From contig OX485803.1 of NCBI GenBank assembly GCA_950295325.1, positions 11,656,001 to 11,720,000 of the forward strand: a stretch of 64,000 nt of DNA. The letters run 5' to 3'. A program made the position numbers and the translations under genes. Positions 44,301 to 57,093 of this stretch are shown here, piece after piece. Within the stretch, counting starts at the first letter, position 1. Each line of letters opens with the position of its first letter. The notes beneath the pieces are model-generated. The model was given only the letters and a program-made list of their open reading frames with translations. It was not told the origin of the DNA and ran no database searches. Origin of the DNA: Polytrichum commune (lineage: Eukaryota > Streptophyta > Polytrichopsida > Polytrichales > Polytrichaceae).

Positions 44301-44785
44301 GATTTGCGAACATTACATTTCATAAAACAATATTATATTCTAAAGTTATTTATTGTGGATTCCCTATCTTATAACTCATTATGTATATCCGATCAAAACT
44401 TAGATAAATGATCTAGTAGAAGATGATATAACTTGGCAAGATAGTCTATCTTGTGATAGTTTATTTTGTGTTCATTATCATGTATATCTTATATCATATA
44501 TATAATATTTATGAATTTCTATTAAAAATTATATATTTATATATTAAACATTAAACATTTTCATTAATTTACGATGATATTGTATTATTTAAAGGTTTTA
44601 TCATAGGTTTGTAGAATGATAAACATGGTACGTTTAAGTCCGTATAATTAATATCATGTGATGTCATCTCATAATATAATTTATATGCATGGTGCATAGA
44701 TATAAGATCTAGGGTTCAAAGTAATGAAGATTATATTTCTACATTTCATTTGCCAATCGTTTTCTCATTCATCCAATATGTCCAC

Positions 44786-44793
44786 TATATAAA
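44786..44793 (+). promoter_or_regulatory. Probable TATA box of the MULE transposase gene
   Basis: TATATAAA lies about 356 bases before the likely ATG. A leader exon would end at CACTTCCAAG with donor GTATGT (44842), and the next exon would start after TTTGTTCAG (45121). The leader intron is inferred from splice-site fit. Confidence 0.5.
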
Positions 44794-45141
44794 CTTCATT
44801 TTAGGGATTTCAAGGTGTTTTTCTCTTGTACCACTTCCAAGGTATGTTTTCTCTCTATATTTTGCTTTTGTATTGGGATATGATGTCATTGCATAAGGTA
44901 TATTTATAAAAAAAATTAGTCACATCGATATTGGATTTAAAGACTATTTGTATTTTGTTAAAGATAAATTGCATATAAGCTAAATATTTAATATATATTC
45001 AGTATATATATAAATCTTTTATCTATTTGAAGTTATTTTTGTTAAGTTTGAATATGGATAACTCATTAGATAAGGTATTGTAATTTATAGAATCTTTGGA
45101 TAACATGTGTGATTTGTTCAGGATAGGTTATCGTCGAAATT

Positions 45142-47244
45142 ATGGCTAACTCTATGGTCATCCAATCGCCCTATGTGGGAACTTTCAACCACCGCCATTT
45201 GCAATGGGCAAAATCTATTCGCGGAATGCGACCTTGTAGGATAGCTCGCATTCTATTAGATCGTTTAGATGATTTCCAAAAATGAGAAAAAATTGGTGAA
45301 GGAGGCATGGAAATTTTTTGGACAATTCACAAGATTCGGAAGGTTCCTCCACACCTCCAAAAGCAAGTTCGATCCACAACAAGTCTTGGACACATCACGT
45401 AAGATACCTAACTTGGATATGTATTTGGATATGGTATAGTCAGATATATGTATTTTTTTATAATATTGCTATATATTAACATTTATATATGTTATTTCAG
45501 ATATCATTGTTCATATGGCCCTGAAGACTATAGAAACAAGAAGGAGTTGAGACAAAATCATAAACGAGGATGTCTTGCACGATATTCTATCAAAATTTTG
45601 GCTAAACCCGCGGATACGGTAGAGATAGCCTATTTCCATGAAGAACATATCCGAATTGATGGAACATCGACGCATGGCGTGTACGATCCGGATTCGTCGG
45701 CACGTCCTTCCGCTCTTGCTACACGATGGTCGGATTCATTGAAGACGTATATTGACAATAGGTTGAAGAGTGGCCTTAATGGTCGTCAAATTTATGATGA
45801 GCATCATCAAGTGTTTGCAGATCGATCACGGATGGGTTATTCAATACGTAAAGATGATACTCTTCTTTTGAAGATCCGAAACATTGAGCGTACATTTTTA
45901 CGATGTAAGTGGAAACGACACACTAACGAGGCAAAAACGTTGATTCGTGAATTACGGAAAATAAAGATGATGTGTTTATTTTGCAAGAGTCAAATTATAT
46001 AGATGGCAAAAATACGGCATTTGTGTTGGGTTTGCAATCACCCGAACAATTCAATGTCATAATAGAGTATGGTGACAAATCCGCTATATCTATGGATGCT
46101 ACATTTGAAACTAGCGCTTGCAATTATTTTCTCTATACACTTATGGTGTTCGATGCTTGTGGCAATGGGTTTCCCGGTGCATGAATTATAACAAATAAGC
46201 AAGATTCCGAGAGTCTCATTGTCTTTTTAAAGCCTTTGGCGGATAAATTACGAGCGGCGCATTCGGAATGGTGTCCTAATGTTTTCATTGTTGATAATGA
46301 TGAAGCTGAACACAACGCTTTGAGGTGGGTGTATCATATTCTTTTACTTTCATATCAATATACTCTATCCCAATTTACTAATTTATTTTTTTACAACTTA
46401 CATAATCAAAATCAAATTCAATTTTATTTTTGTCTGAAAATATAGTCTATCCGAATATGTTATCCAAGCATTTTTTTTACATATAGTCTATCCTCATTTT
46501 GTTATCCTTATATGTTTATTCATTTATTTTGCGTGTAGACGCGTATTTGGAGAGGACGTTCCCATATATTTGTGTCAATGGCATATTTTGGAGTGTTGGA
46601 AAACAAATGCTTTGGCGAAAATGAGATTGGACGAGGAATCTCGGGATTGGATTTATTACGGCTTGCGGAACGTGATGTATATAGACATTATATGGAAAGA
46701 AACCAAAAATGATTTCATTGAGCGAGCAAAGGCAAATGCAAATTTTGTATTTGATACGGCAAAAGACTGTCGGAGAGCTCGGATTGTATCAACGATAGAT
46801 GTTCGCGGAACACAACAAATAACTTACTAATTGGAAAGAGACCTCTTCAAGGCGGAGAGAGGATTTTGTGACGAAGATGGATTGGATGAAGATATCATCA
46901 TTGATTCAACCGACACGAATCACGATACAACACCTAATCTAGATGATTTGGAAATTGGGGTGGAATCTTTACAAAAGAATGACGTGATTGAAGTGGATGA
47001 AGATGTTCTTCATGCAAGAGTTATAAAAGAGCACGCAAAGGATTATAAGAAATTTCAAAGATTGATTGAAGGGCACGGACTACGAATGGCCGAGCATGCT
47101 ACTTCCGAATTTCGTGTGTTGTTGAATCGAATGTCGGAGTTGTGTCTCGCGGATTTCCAAGGTACTCTTTATCCGGACACTCAATTCGCGAATATGGATA
47201 GGGGTATGGGTAATTCAATTCGTAGAAAAACAAGGGTGGTATGA
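45142..47244 (+). pseudogene. MULE transposase (MuDR-type), intron-containing, broken
   Basis: Exon 1 (45142-45397) starts MANSMVIQSPYVG and contains an in-frame TGA at about 45282. Donor GTAAG and acceptor TTTCAG (45500) join it to a segment reading YHCSYGPEDYRNKK, GCLARYSIKIL, HIRIDGTSTHG, typical of the N-terminal zinc-binding region of this family. A 1-base shift near 45965 leads into the catalytic core: AISMDATFETSACNYFLYTL (first Asp), MVFDACGNGFP followed by TGA where the family has Trp, then NVFIVDNDEAEHNALR (second Asp). An intron (46325-46538) leads to RVFGEDVPIYLCQWHILECW, the C-x-W-H block. After a TAA at 46828-46830 an open acidic tail continues to 47244. The SWIM zinc finger and the region of the last catalytic Glu were not recognised, so an internal deletion is likely. 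The family cuts and moves MULE DNA in the nucleus. Confidence 0.8.
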
Positions 47245-47439
47245 AAGAATGTTTTCGAAAATACCTCGTTCATGTAACCCTTAGTGAAAATAATTAGTTT
47301 TATATTTATAATATTTATGATTATTATGACAATCGTATATATGATTTTGATGTTTATTACAATTGGTGAAGATATTTGGCATCATATATAATAAAATTTT
47401 ATATTGATTTTATTTTGTTAGTTTTCATATGTTCATCAC

Positions 47440-48290
47440 TGTTTTTGTATACAATACCTTATCCCTCCTCTTATCTTTAAAATGTTAAATGATGATAATT
47501 ATGGATAGACTATCTTAGTTTTGTATATTAGAGATAATATGTAAAATAAAAGGATAAGGTATACTCAGGAAATGAATAGTTTCTGACTATATTCTATCTT
47601 ATAAACTTCAATTATATGATATTTGTGATCGATACCTTATCTATATACTTATCTTCAAAAAAAAATTATCATAAATATGGATAAGGTATCGTTATGTGAC
47701 ATTTTGAAGATAATATAAAAATCAATGATAAGATATATTCAAAAATTGAATAGTTACTGACTATATCCTATCTCACAAACTAAAACTATATGATATTTGT
47801 GATCGATACCTTATCCATATACTTATCTTCAAAAGTGCAAAATGATCATAATTATGGATAAGGTATCGTTATGTTACATTTTAAAGATAATATGAAAAAC
47901 AATGATAGAGTATTCTCAGAAATTGAATGGTTACTGACTATAACCTATCTTAGAAACCTCAACCATATGATATTTATAACATAACGATACCTCATCCATA
48001 TACTTATCTTCAAAAATGCAAAATGATCATAATTATGGATAAGGTATCGTTATGTTACATTTTAAAGATAATATGAAAAACAAGGATAGGGTATACTTAG
48101 AAATTGAATAGTTGCTGACTATACCCTATCTTAGAAACTTCAACCATACGATATTTGTTATCGATACCTTATCCATATGTTTATCTTCAGAAATGCAAAA
48201 TGATAATAATGATGGATAAGGTATTCTTATGTTATATTTTATAAATTATATGGAAAACAATTTAAAAAAATTATTTATATTATAAAACAA
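47440..48290. repeat. ~177-bp satellite-like tandem array between the convergent MULE genes
   Basis: About five units are marked by ATGGATARRCTATC or GGATAAGGTATCG at 47503, 47679, 47856, 48037 and 48214 (periods 176, 177, 181, 177). Each unit contains two palindromically related parts: ATACCTTATCCATATACTTA and its inverse GATAAGGTAT, plus CTGACTATAYCCTATCT. No coding. The regular period is close to a nucleosome repeat length. Confidence 0.85.
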
Positions 48291-48319
48291 TACATATATG
48301 CTCGAAAATACCACAAATC

Positions 48320-49658
48320 CTAGTTTCCTGATGTTACTTCTTCTTCTTCTTCTTTGTCGTCCACCGAGTTAACTTCGTCACTATTTTCGGGACTTGGCGC
48401 TCTCCAGTCAATGTCATCGTCGCTTGCTCGGGATTGCGTTTCACGAGCCAATGCCGCGGCCCGTTCCGCTTTGAGGGCGCGAATGCTCGAAGAAGATGCG
48501 CAAAGATGGGCTCTTAATTTAACATAATGCTCAAGAAATGCCTCAAAATTTCCAAAAAACTCCATTTTTTATGGACATGCGCTACGGTGTTATATTCCGC
48601 GAGCTCACAAAAAGTGAGTTCACGAATGTTTGCGGATTCCTTCAATTCATATCGTTCCCGGGAAAACGCGGGTGCAAGCGTAGACATGTATGGCAATCTT
48701 GATCTCACAATCCGGTTCCGAATGGATTTGCTTCGCTTGAAGGCCGTCCATGTGGTAGGATAAAAAAGAGCATTACCCCACATGGCAAAGTAAAAATTAG
48801 TTTTGACTGACCGGATGAAAAACATGGCGAGGGGGGGCAATTCATCTGGCAACGGATTCTCAGCTGCATCTCGAAGCATATTCTCCCATTGTCGTTCGGC
48901 AGCGATGGCCCATCTAGATTTGGCCTTCGCGTCTTGACGTTTTACCCGGGCAACCGGATTGGATAAAGCCCGATGATTATTCATGCAATTCTCCTCCACC
49001 ATGGTTGAACGCGTCCTCGTGGGCCCCGACATTCGTGGTCTTCCTCCTTTACCACCTCCTTCAACATTAAGAAAACAATTATCATTAATTAAATGTTTTT
49101 TTAGTTTTTGTTTACTTACATAATTTCTTTTGCATTCCACCCAAAAACAATGAAACTTCTTCCGAACGCCTTCTCCTCGAATAGCCCAATGTACATCCAA
49201 TTGAGCAACCCCGTCGATAGGGAGCTCACTTTCCCGTAGATGCGGTAAACCTTTGGAAACTTCATCTTCATCCATTGGGATGTAATTTGTTTGTTCTTCA
49301 TCATCCATTGCATTATTCTCTTCCGTTGCCTCAAGAAGAGATGATGGTGAAGCCAATCCCAAATGGATGGGTGGAACATCTACAAAAATCAAATAAGATA
49401 AGGTATTGTTAGTTTTCAATTTCATGGATTATTACAAACAATTAACGGGATAGGGTATTGTAAAAGAAAAAATGCAAAAAAAACCATCTTTGCTACTCAA
49501 AGAGTAGCAAAGATGGTTAAAACATTACCTTGTGAATGGGTTACAATGGTACATTCCGAAAGGGCAATGTCCACTATTGTTGGGGGAAGCGGTTCAATGT
49601 TAAGAGCCATCCGAATTTCTGTGGTTAGTGGAGTGACAATAGTTGGAATATTTGCCAT
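48320..49658 (-). pseudogene. Accessory gene of the MULE unit, unknown function, one frameshift
   Basis: Exon 1 (49658-49529) starts MANIPTIVTPLTTEIRMALN. Donor GTAATG and acceptor TTTTTGTAG define a 149-bp intron (49528-49380). Exon 2 encodes DVPPIHLGLASPS, an acidic part (MDDEEQTNYIPMDEDEV), a probable C-x4-C-x12-H-x5-C zinc finger (within FHCFWVECKRNYVSKQKLKK and HLINDNC), a basic GGKGGRPRMSGPTRTRS stretch and a helical C-terminus rich in Ala and acidic residues, ending EEEEEVTSGN. A single frame change at an A6 run (about 48563-48568) separates the last 70 codons, which stay in good coding register, so it may be a recent mutation or a sequence error. I recognise no known family. Zinc finger plus basic patch suggests DNA binding, but that is inference. 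It is convergent with the transposase, like mudrB in maize, without evident similarity to it. Confidence 0.6.
49482..49518. repeat. Perfect 17-bp hairpin in the accessory gene intron
   Basis: AACCATCTTTGCTACTC is followed after AAA by its exact reverse complement. The hairpin lies about 10 bases downstream of the 5' splice site of the intron, in transcript sense, and is followed by a run of A (T in transcript). In an RNA it would look like a stem plus U-run. Confidence 0.85.
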
Positions 49659-49767
49659 AATTCTGTACCAAAATCCCCAAAAAATCACATCGAGTCAATA
49701 AATGAATAAACTAACCGCTAGTGAGCCCAACATTTGTTGTTGCTTGTTGTAAACTGTATTTTATCAA

Positions 49768-49949
49768 ATGACTTTTCATCCAAATTTCAGTCATCCATAA
49801 CACTATTTCATCACAAGTTATGAGAAGATATGATTTCATCCATCATCCATGATAACATTTGTTTACTTATTCATAAAGTGATATCATCCAAAATATTGCT
49901 ATAGTAACATAAATACCATGACACTAAATATCATACTTAGTTGATATTA
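49768..49949. repeat. CACTA-like element, partial copy
   Basis: It matches 29885-30085 in order (TTCATCCAAATTTCAGTCATC, ATCACAAGTT, ATCCATCATCCA, ACACTAAATATCATA). Only one end is present, and it abuts the plastid-derived fragment directly. Confidence 0.65.
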
Positions 49950-51010
<1,061 letters not shown>

Positions 51011-51420
51011 ATGAGAAATTACTACATCCATTTAGCACTACAACAATTCCAAGGCCAAGGTCTAATACATTGAGCACCTAGTCTAAGCAAATGCACAACA
51101 TTATATATACAAGAAGAAAAATGATTTCATAGATCAAAATACAAGTTGCAAGATTTCAAAAAAGTTGAGTGCTAACATTTTCTCCCTACATTTCAACTTT
51201 GCAATTGCTAAGCTATGATACACTAAACAATACATTGCCAAAATGAATGCAAGGTGAGTGATGTGAGAGAGAATGTGAGAGTATGACAAAAGTGAGTGTA
51301 AGAGAAATAATGAAGAGGGGGGAGAAGAACCCGGGAGGTTGGGGGAAGAGCCGCTCACACAAAGATGAGAGGATGAGGGGGCAAGGAGCCTTAAATGGCT
51401 TAATAAAATGACATGCTAAT
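51011..51420. other. No recognised gene
   Basis: Purine-rich between 51250 and 51400. The minus-strand frames here have hydrophobic parts but no recognisable family. Confidence 0.5.
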
Positions 51421-51540
51421 CTCTTAAAAATAACCGCATGAGTAGTGATGGGTTGGCAACCCATGATGCACCCACTTGCTCTTAAAAATATCCCAACTAA
51501 TAGTGATGGGTTGCCAACCCATGATTCATCCACTTGCTCT
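51421..51540. repeat. Two 60-bp tandem units with palindromic core
   Basis: Units 51421-51480 and 51481-51540 both contain TAGTGATGGGTTGSCAACCC and CCACTTGCTCT. GGGTTGGCAACCC and GGGTTGCCAACCC are each palindromic apart from the centre. Confidence 0.85.
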
Positions 51541-51833
51541 ACACTAGGCACTCAATTTTAGGTGCACAAAACTTTGTATTTATCAACACCCTTTTAATTA
51601 GGTTGAGATGGTTTTAGACACAAAAGTTTAGTCACCTTGAGACAAGGAGCTGACACCATAAGGGTCATTCTAAAGTGGTTGATCTCATTCAATAAGATGA
51701 ATGAGCTTCTACGGATGATTTTACTTGAGTGCCACGAATCCCCGGCCGCCGTATCACACATTTTACACCATACACTACACTGAATATTGTATACAGTGTC
51801 ATATGGGCTTTTATGTCCTGTAATGTAATGTTA

Positions 51834-53579
51834 GAGCAAGACTAGTGGTTCCCGGATCTGCATCTGCATCCAGAACAAAAAGTCGCTTCCGGCCTGGATG
51901 TGGATGCAGATGCAGGGCACCAGTTCCCTCGCTGCCTGCATTTAGGCTAAATTCATACATGATGCCATTATTTACTGAAATAGTACACTGATTTTTATTT
52001 AGTTCATGGTAAATAAGTTAGTTTCAAATCAAATCAATTAATTTCATGATTGATTATTTAGTTTATTTTTAACTATATTATTTAATTTTTCTAATTAATT
52101 ATTTATATTTATATTTACTGATTTACTAATATCATTTATTGCTTCCTTCCATAATTTGTGAGTTAATATCATAATTACATAGTAGATTTTACAATTAGAT
52201 AATCATAGATGTAAAAATTAAAAATATAAAAAGTTGATAAATTTTATAATTAGATGATTTGACAATAGCATTAATAAGATAATTCATGCTGAAGTTGATA
52301 AATGATAATCAATTGTCTCTCTACAAATAAATAAATGATCATATCCTTATATATAAATGCTCATAAAATCTTATATTTTTTACAAATAATATATACAATT
52401 GTTAAAAATGCGAACAACAAACTTAATTAACATTTGCTTATCATTTGTCATGAATGCGTGTTTGATATCATAGGGGAAGTGGGTTACATAGACAATGTTT
52501 TTTGAAAACCCCCACTTTACTAAGACCCAATGGCTATAATTATGCTCACTTACTAAGTGATTTTTTATGTAGATTTTAAATACGTATTTTCATCATTGAC
52601 TACGATAAAAAAAATTACGTGATTCTAAAAACAAATTAGTGCATTTTATTTGGGCCATTATGAATGTCGGCTATGATAGGCTGCCTCATTTACGTGTCTC
52701 TACTTTTCATTTGAATGTAAGAAATGCAAGCACTTTATAATCCGACATTAAATGATGATTAATACCTTTTAATATGAAACTAAATATAACATATTAATAA
52801 TGTACAAATTCTTAGCATACTAGTCTAATCACCCTAAAGAAGCCTAAAAGCCATAAATTCCCCCTCAAATTCCATCAATGTTCTATGAGGTCGTTCCTTA
52901 ATTAAAACTTTAGGTATGTTTTGGATTTCAATTTGTCCTTGGAGATACTCTTCAAAGATAAGATTTCGAACACGCATAGGCTCAAGAAGAGATGATATAT
53001 TATAATCTCTTTCATCCTCAATGATCATATTATGCATGATGCACAATATTGCAATTACTATCACTTAATAAGTGAATTGTCATCCAAATTTTAATAAATC
53101 TTAAATTTTAAAAATTATTTATTTATCCATATACTATTTTGTAATTTTGTAATTTTATATAATATTTATATAATAATACTACAAACATAGTTATATAAAT
53201 ACATAGATAACTACAAATAATTATGTACATATTGATTAGGTTGTTAAATAATGAGACCATATGAATAATGAGTAATTAGATTATTAATAATTAGCAAATC
53301 ATATAATTTCATCATACTAGCAAAGTACAAAAAATTATTTACCTATCATTCACTAGGTAGGTTAACTTTTGACTTGACTCTGCAAAAAGCTACAATAAAT
53401 TACATGTCCTATAGGGTATTAGGCTTCTTGCATATCTCGACCATATACATGGAGTTTGCAAGTTCCTCTAAACAATCTCATCCAAGAATATATTATGTAG
53501 CATTGAATGGGCTACTTCCCTTCATTCACATCTGCATTGTGGATGTAAAAGTGCATTTGCAGGGTGAGTGGCTACTCTC
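51834..53579 (-). mobile_element. PIF/Harbinger element, degraded
   Basis: TTA flanks both ends (51831-51833 and 53580-53582), and the ends are similar in inverted form (GAGCAAGACTAGTGG and GAGAGTAGCCACTC), with GCATCTGCATCC-type subterminal repeats. The only transposase remnant is at 52834-53064. The interior is very AT-rich. Confidence 0.65.
52834..53064 (-). pseudogene. Harbinger transposase C-terminal fragment
   Basis: The frame begins MIVIAILCIMHNMIIEDERD. The CIxHNMIxEDER block is the conserved end of the DDE_Tnp_4 domain of PIF/Harbinger transposases, and EFMAFRLL closes the reading frame. The catalytic D-D-E part upstream is missing. It lies inside a TTA-flanked element of fitting type. 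Confidence 0.8.
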
Positions 53580-53799
53580 TTAGGTCTACATTTAGTGTCA
53601 GTAGCATTATTGAACAAGACAAATAGAAAATTTTGATGACACTAAAAACAATACGGCAAGCACAGTGTAGTGGACCTAAGATCCATGCATATGTTGAAGT
53701 GAAAGTAATTCAAAAATAATCTAACTTTGAATTTTTTGAAAATTAAGATCATGAATGTTTTAGAAACATATTGATTTTCAAAGCCAAGCCATTGATGTT

Positions 53800-54245
53800 G
53801 ACAAAAAAATCTCAAAAAAAATCTATAGATTTTAGAATGTGGTGCAAGTCAAGTAACTGTCAAAAAAATGTTAACATATGATAAAATTACATTGAATTGA
53901 TGATTTCGATAAACAAAATATTTTATGATGACCTCAATTGTATAATGATTCAAGTAATGTAAAGAAAAAAAATCAAATTTCAATTAGTTAAGGTCATGAA
54001 ATTTACATCCAAAACCAGATCTAGCTATTTGCTTTTGAGCATTACTTTTCATGATAAGTTTCTAAGATCTCATCTTGGTATTCTACATTTATGAACTTAA
54101 CACAATAATAGAGGTCAACATCAAAAAATGTTTAATTTAAACAACATTTTGCTACTAGGTTTAGGCATTTGACCACAAAAACTATGGTTTTCATATACCT
54201 GAGCATTTTCTTGGTCGACTTTGCCATGCTTGCACCCAATACTTA
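53800..54245. repeat. Dispersed repeat R1, copy 2 (inverted)
   Basis: Reverse-complement match to 12790-13235, with the landmarks AAGGTCATGAAATTTACATC, TAAGATCTCATCTTGGTATT, AACTATGGTTTTCATATACC and GCCATGCTTGCACCC. Confidence 0.7.
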
Positions 54246-54640
54246 GTATAACAAAAGAGGGTGCTAAATCAGGTTATAAAATTACTTTAGAGAGGAGTAA
54301 TTCTATTCTATGTCCCACACATACACTCTATATGAGCTTTATAAGTTGCAGGTCCGATGACTTTACAATATAAAATGTACATGGCTTTACATAGTTGAAC
54401 CTAAGTATCTATTTGGTCAAAGATTATGAGGTATTGATAGTTGATATTCTCTTAAAAACCTTGAAACCCACCTTTCTAAAGTTGCATATTTGAAGGGGCA
54501 TAAGGCTTTAGAGGGCATATTTCTAAATTGGTGATAATGAGAACCCATGGGAGCCTATATTGTTGCAATTCAAATCCCCTTTAGATTGATAGTGTGGGTT
54601 TAGAGGTGTACATTGTATTGATAATGTGTGAACATGCTTT

Positions 54641-54926
54641 CTTGGGGGGTTCACTCCCTCTTATATTTTGCATACACGTGCGTTCGGGACCTATTTATTG
54701 GGGGGCTATTTACCTTGCAAAAAAGATTTCAAGCTATGGTATTTTTCAAAATAAAGGTGTGATGGTATTTTACATGTGATGGTATTTTACATGTAATCCT
54801 TTTTCATTATTTTAAAACCCCCTATATTATATGTAAGTTTTTTACAAAATTTATCTACAATGAATATATTAGACCTTATTTTTTATCGCACGTTGTTCTA
54901 CAATTTTTGCCAGTGAACCCCCCGAG
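54641..54926. mobile_element. MITE family M8, copy 2 (8-bp target duplication)
   Basis: Termini CTTGGGGGGTTCACTCC and the inverted form of CTCGGGGGGTTCACTGG are flanked by exact CATGCTTT (54633-54640 and 54927-54934). It is 286 bp, a shortened relative of 19548-20159, with a small internal duplication of TGTGATGGTATTTTACATG. Confidence 0.88.
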
Positions 54927-54934
54927 CATGCTTT

Positions 54935-57093
54935 CATTCCTATACTCCCAAAAGAACTTTAGAATGACAAATCCATTTGATTTAACAATATTTAATCCAC
55001 AACTAAGAAGACGAAGGAGAGGACTAGCATGTTGGAGCAAGAGCAGAACACATGTAGAATGGGAAGAGGCCGAAGTGGGAACCGGCCACGAAAATATATA
55101 CTCATCCATGGAATTACAAGGAAGACACGTGATAATAGGGGGTTGGAATTATGAAAATAGATACCCGGCCACATAAATACAAGAAAAAGACACGTGGTTA
55201 TAGGAGAGCTAACCCATGGAGATAAATTAGGCAATGGTTTTGATGAAAAATATCAAAAAAATATTATAAATATTAGTATCATCGATTGGAAGAACAACTT
55301 ATGAGGATAATATTGGTCATAGAAGAAGGAAAATATATGTGATTAGTATATAAATGAGTATACAAATGAGGATTTTTTGCCAAATCAATCAATTTTGAAG
55401 CCACCTCACTTATACGTTATAATTGATGACTACAGTACCAATTATAATTAATCAATTGTATTGGTAAAATTTTACTTGCCAAGTGATCATCTCTTTGGGG
55501 TCATGATATCATTTAGACTGCCGTGTTACATTCTAGCCCGCCTAATCTAGGCTTGGATGCTAGCAAAGCGGCGGCTACTTCCGCCAAGAAGAGCATTCTA
55601 GGTTTTAGCATTTAAAATCAAAACACCCTAATGTTAGGTGTGGTTGGGCCTTAGGTTGAGCCGATTGAGCTACCTGACCTATCTTTAGCTAGCTAATAAC
55701 TAGCTAGGCTAGCCCATATTATTCAAGCCTCGATCTAGCTTTAGCTGGGCTAGCCCATATTTTTCAAGCCTCGATCCAACTATAACTGGGCTAGCCAAAT
55801 TTTTTCAAACCTCGATCTAGCTATAGCTAGGCTAGCCCATTTTTTTCAGGTACTGTTTTTAGCTATTGGGTTAACCGCTAGCCCAGAAAATCCGTGGGCT
55901 AGCGGTTGTACAAGGTCTGGAGTCTTCTGTCAAAGTACCTCATATACCTCTCCCTTAAGTAGTTATAATCACCAAGGACACAACCCTCAAACTGCACACA
56001 ACTGCTTTGGCAGTTTGTACGTAGATATCGTACTCTTAACATATATAAGCTAGTTACCAATCAGGTTATGTCAAGTCTCTCCATCAAATAGAATGTTCTT
56101 GTAACACCACATAGAAATGCATTCACTTCATACATTCTTTCATTATTACAAAAGTCAACAGAAACCAATTTCTCCTCACCATGTGATGGCAGAGAGAATT
56201 GTTCTAAAAAATGATTTCAGGCATCCTTACCTCCTCATACTTTTAGCACTAACTTAAAGGCCATGAATAATTTGAGGACCGCATGATTACCTGATGATTT
56301 TGCCTTGTAAGAATTCCCTGATTGTTGGAACAACTCATCAAGGATACACTATACACACATTACCTCTGTTAGGGAACGATAAAAATTGGAATGACTTTGC
56401 TCCAGTTGATAATATCTCATTCACCCAACGCAACCGCACAATCAAGTCAAATTGGGCATGGCATGAACATCTAGAACATCATGATCACGAAAATCATACA
56501 TGCCTGCAATCTCTTGGAATCCACAATGTAATATTTATTTGATGTTCACAGGGAGTTTTTGACGTTGGTCAATGATTAAAAAGAATAGTACATCTTCCAG
56601 ATCACTTAATATTTCAGGAAACAAAAGTTTAACTGAAGAGGCGTAAGTAACATGATGACAGAACATTTCATGCAGGGTTGAAATTTTGGTATTTGATAAG
56701 GTTAATTATGAAAACAGCTACTACAGTCTGCATACCACTCTCTGAAGTAAACCAGGATAGATTACATGTTCACATGTTCTAAATAAAATTGTAAGCACTT
56801 CAAACATTCTTCCACAGTACCTAGTGGCTAAAAAACGACAATGCATTCCAACCAATGACAAGACCTCAGGAAACCTCAGAGAAAAGCTTGAGCTCACTCA
56901 CAATGTGGCTGCTGCATACAGGAATGTTCAGTCAAACAGGCTTGTCCTAAAGTGCACGATTTAAATGATCTGGCTAACTTTGTTCCTGCTTAAACCAAAC
57001 CAGAATTTGACCCACAATAATATCATTGCACTGTCTACTAGGGTCTACTAAACCCCATTGATCCACAATCTGTAGTAACAAGCACTCTAGTTC
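54935..57093. other. Intergenic DNA, no recognised gene
   Basis: A 41-bp tandem repeat lies at 55706-55850 (listed separately). A short GGCTAGCGG palindrome-rich stretch lies around 55870-55910. Nothing else is supported. The part nearest 57093 may be 3'-flank of the PRELI-like gene. Confidence 0.5.
55706..55850. repeat. Tandem repeat, ~41-bp unit, about 3.5 copies
   Basis: The unit GGCTAGCCCATATTTTTCA plus AGCCTCGATCTAGCTATAGC begins at about 55707, 55748, 55788 and 55831. Inside are AGCTAGCT-type palindromes. Confidence 0.85.

Larger units (their letters stand above)
44301..49760. mobile_element. MuDR-like (MULE) unit: transposase and convergent accessory gene
   Basis: A plus-strand MULE transposase gene (45142-47244, broken) faces a minus-strand accessory gene (48320-49658), with a 177-bp satellite between their 3' ends. 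Two convergent genes in one element is the layout of maize MuDR. The motif family GATAAGGTAT / ATACCTTATC / GACTATACCCTATCT recurs in the flank, in introns of both genes and in the intergenic array, tying the parts together. Long terminal inverted repeats and a 9-bp duplication were not found, so the borders are approximate. Confidence 0.55.
51773..53672. mobile_element. CACTA-like element interrupted by a Harbinger element
   Basis: CACTACACTGAATATTGTAT begins at 51773 and GTGTAGTG ends at 53672. The remaining host parts (51773-51833 and 53580-53672) resemble the ends of the copies at 29717 and 34705 (ACAGTGTCAT, TTTAGTGTCA, ATTGAACAAGACAA, TGACACTAAA). The interior is split by the Harbinger insertion. 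A 3-bp target duplication at the outer ends is not evident. Confidence 0.6.

Noticed and set aside
47440-48290. CRISPR-like array
   Set aside because: Units are about 177 bp with no short-repeat/spacer alternation, in a eukaryotic transposon.
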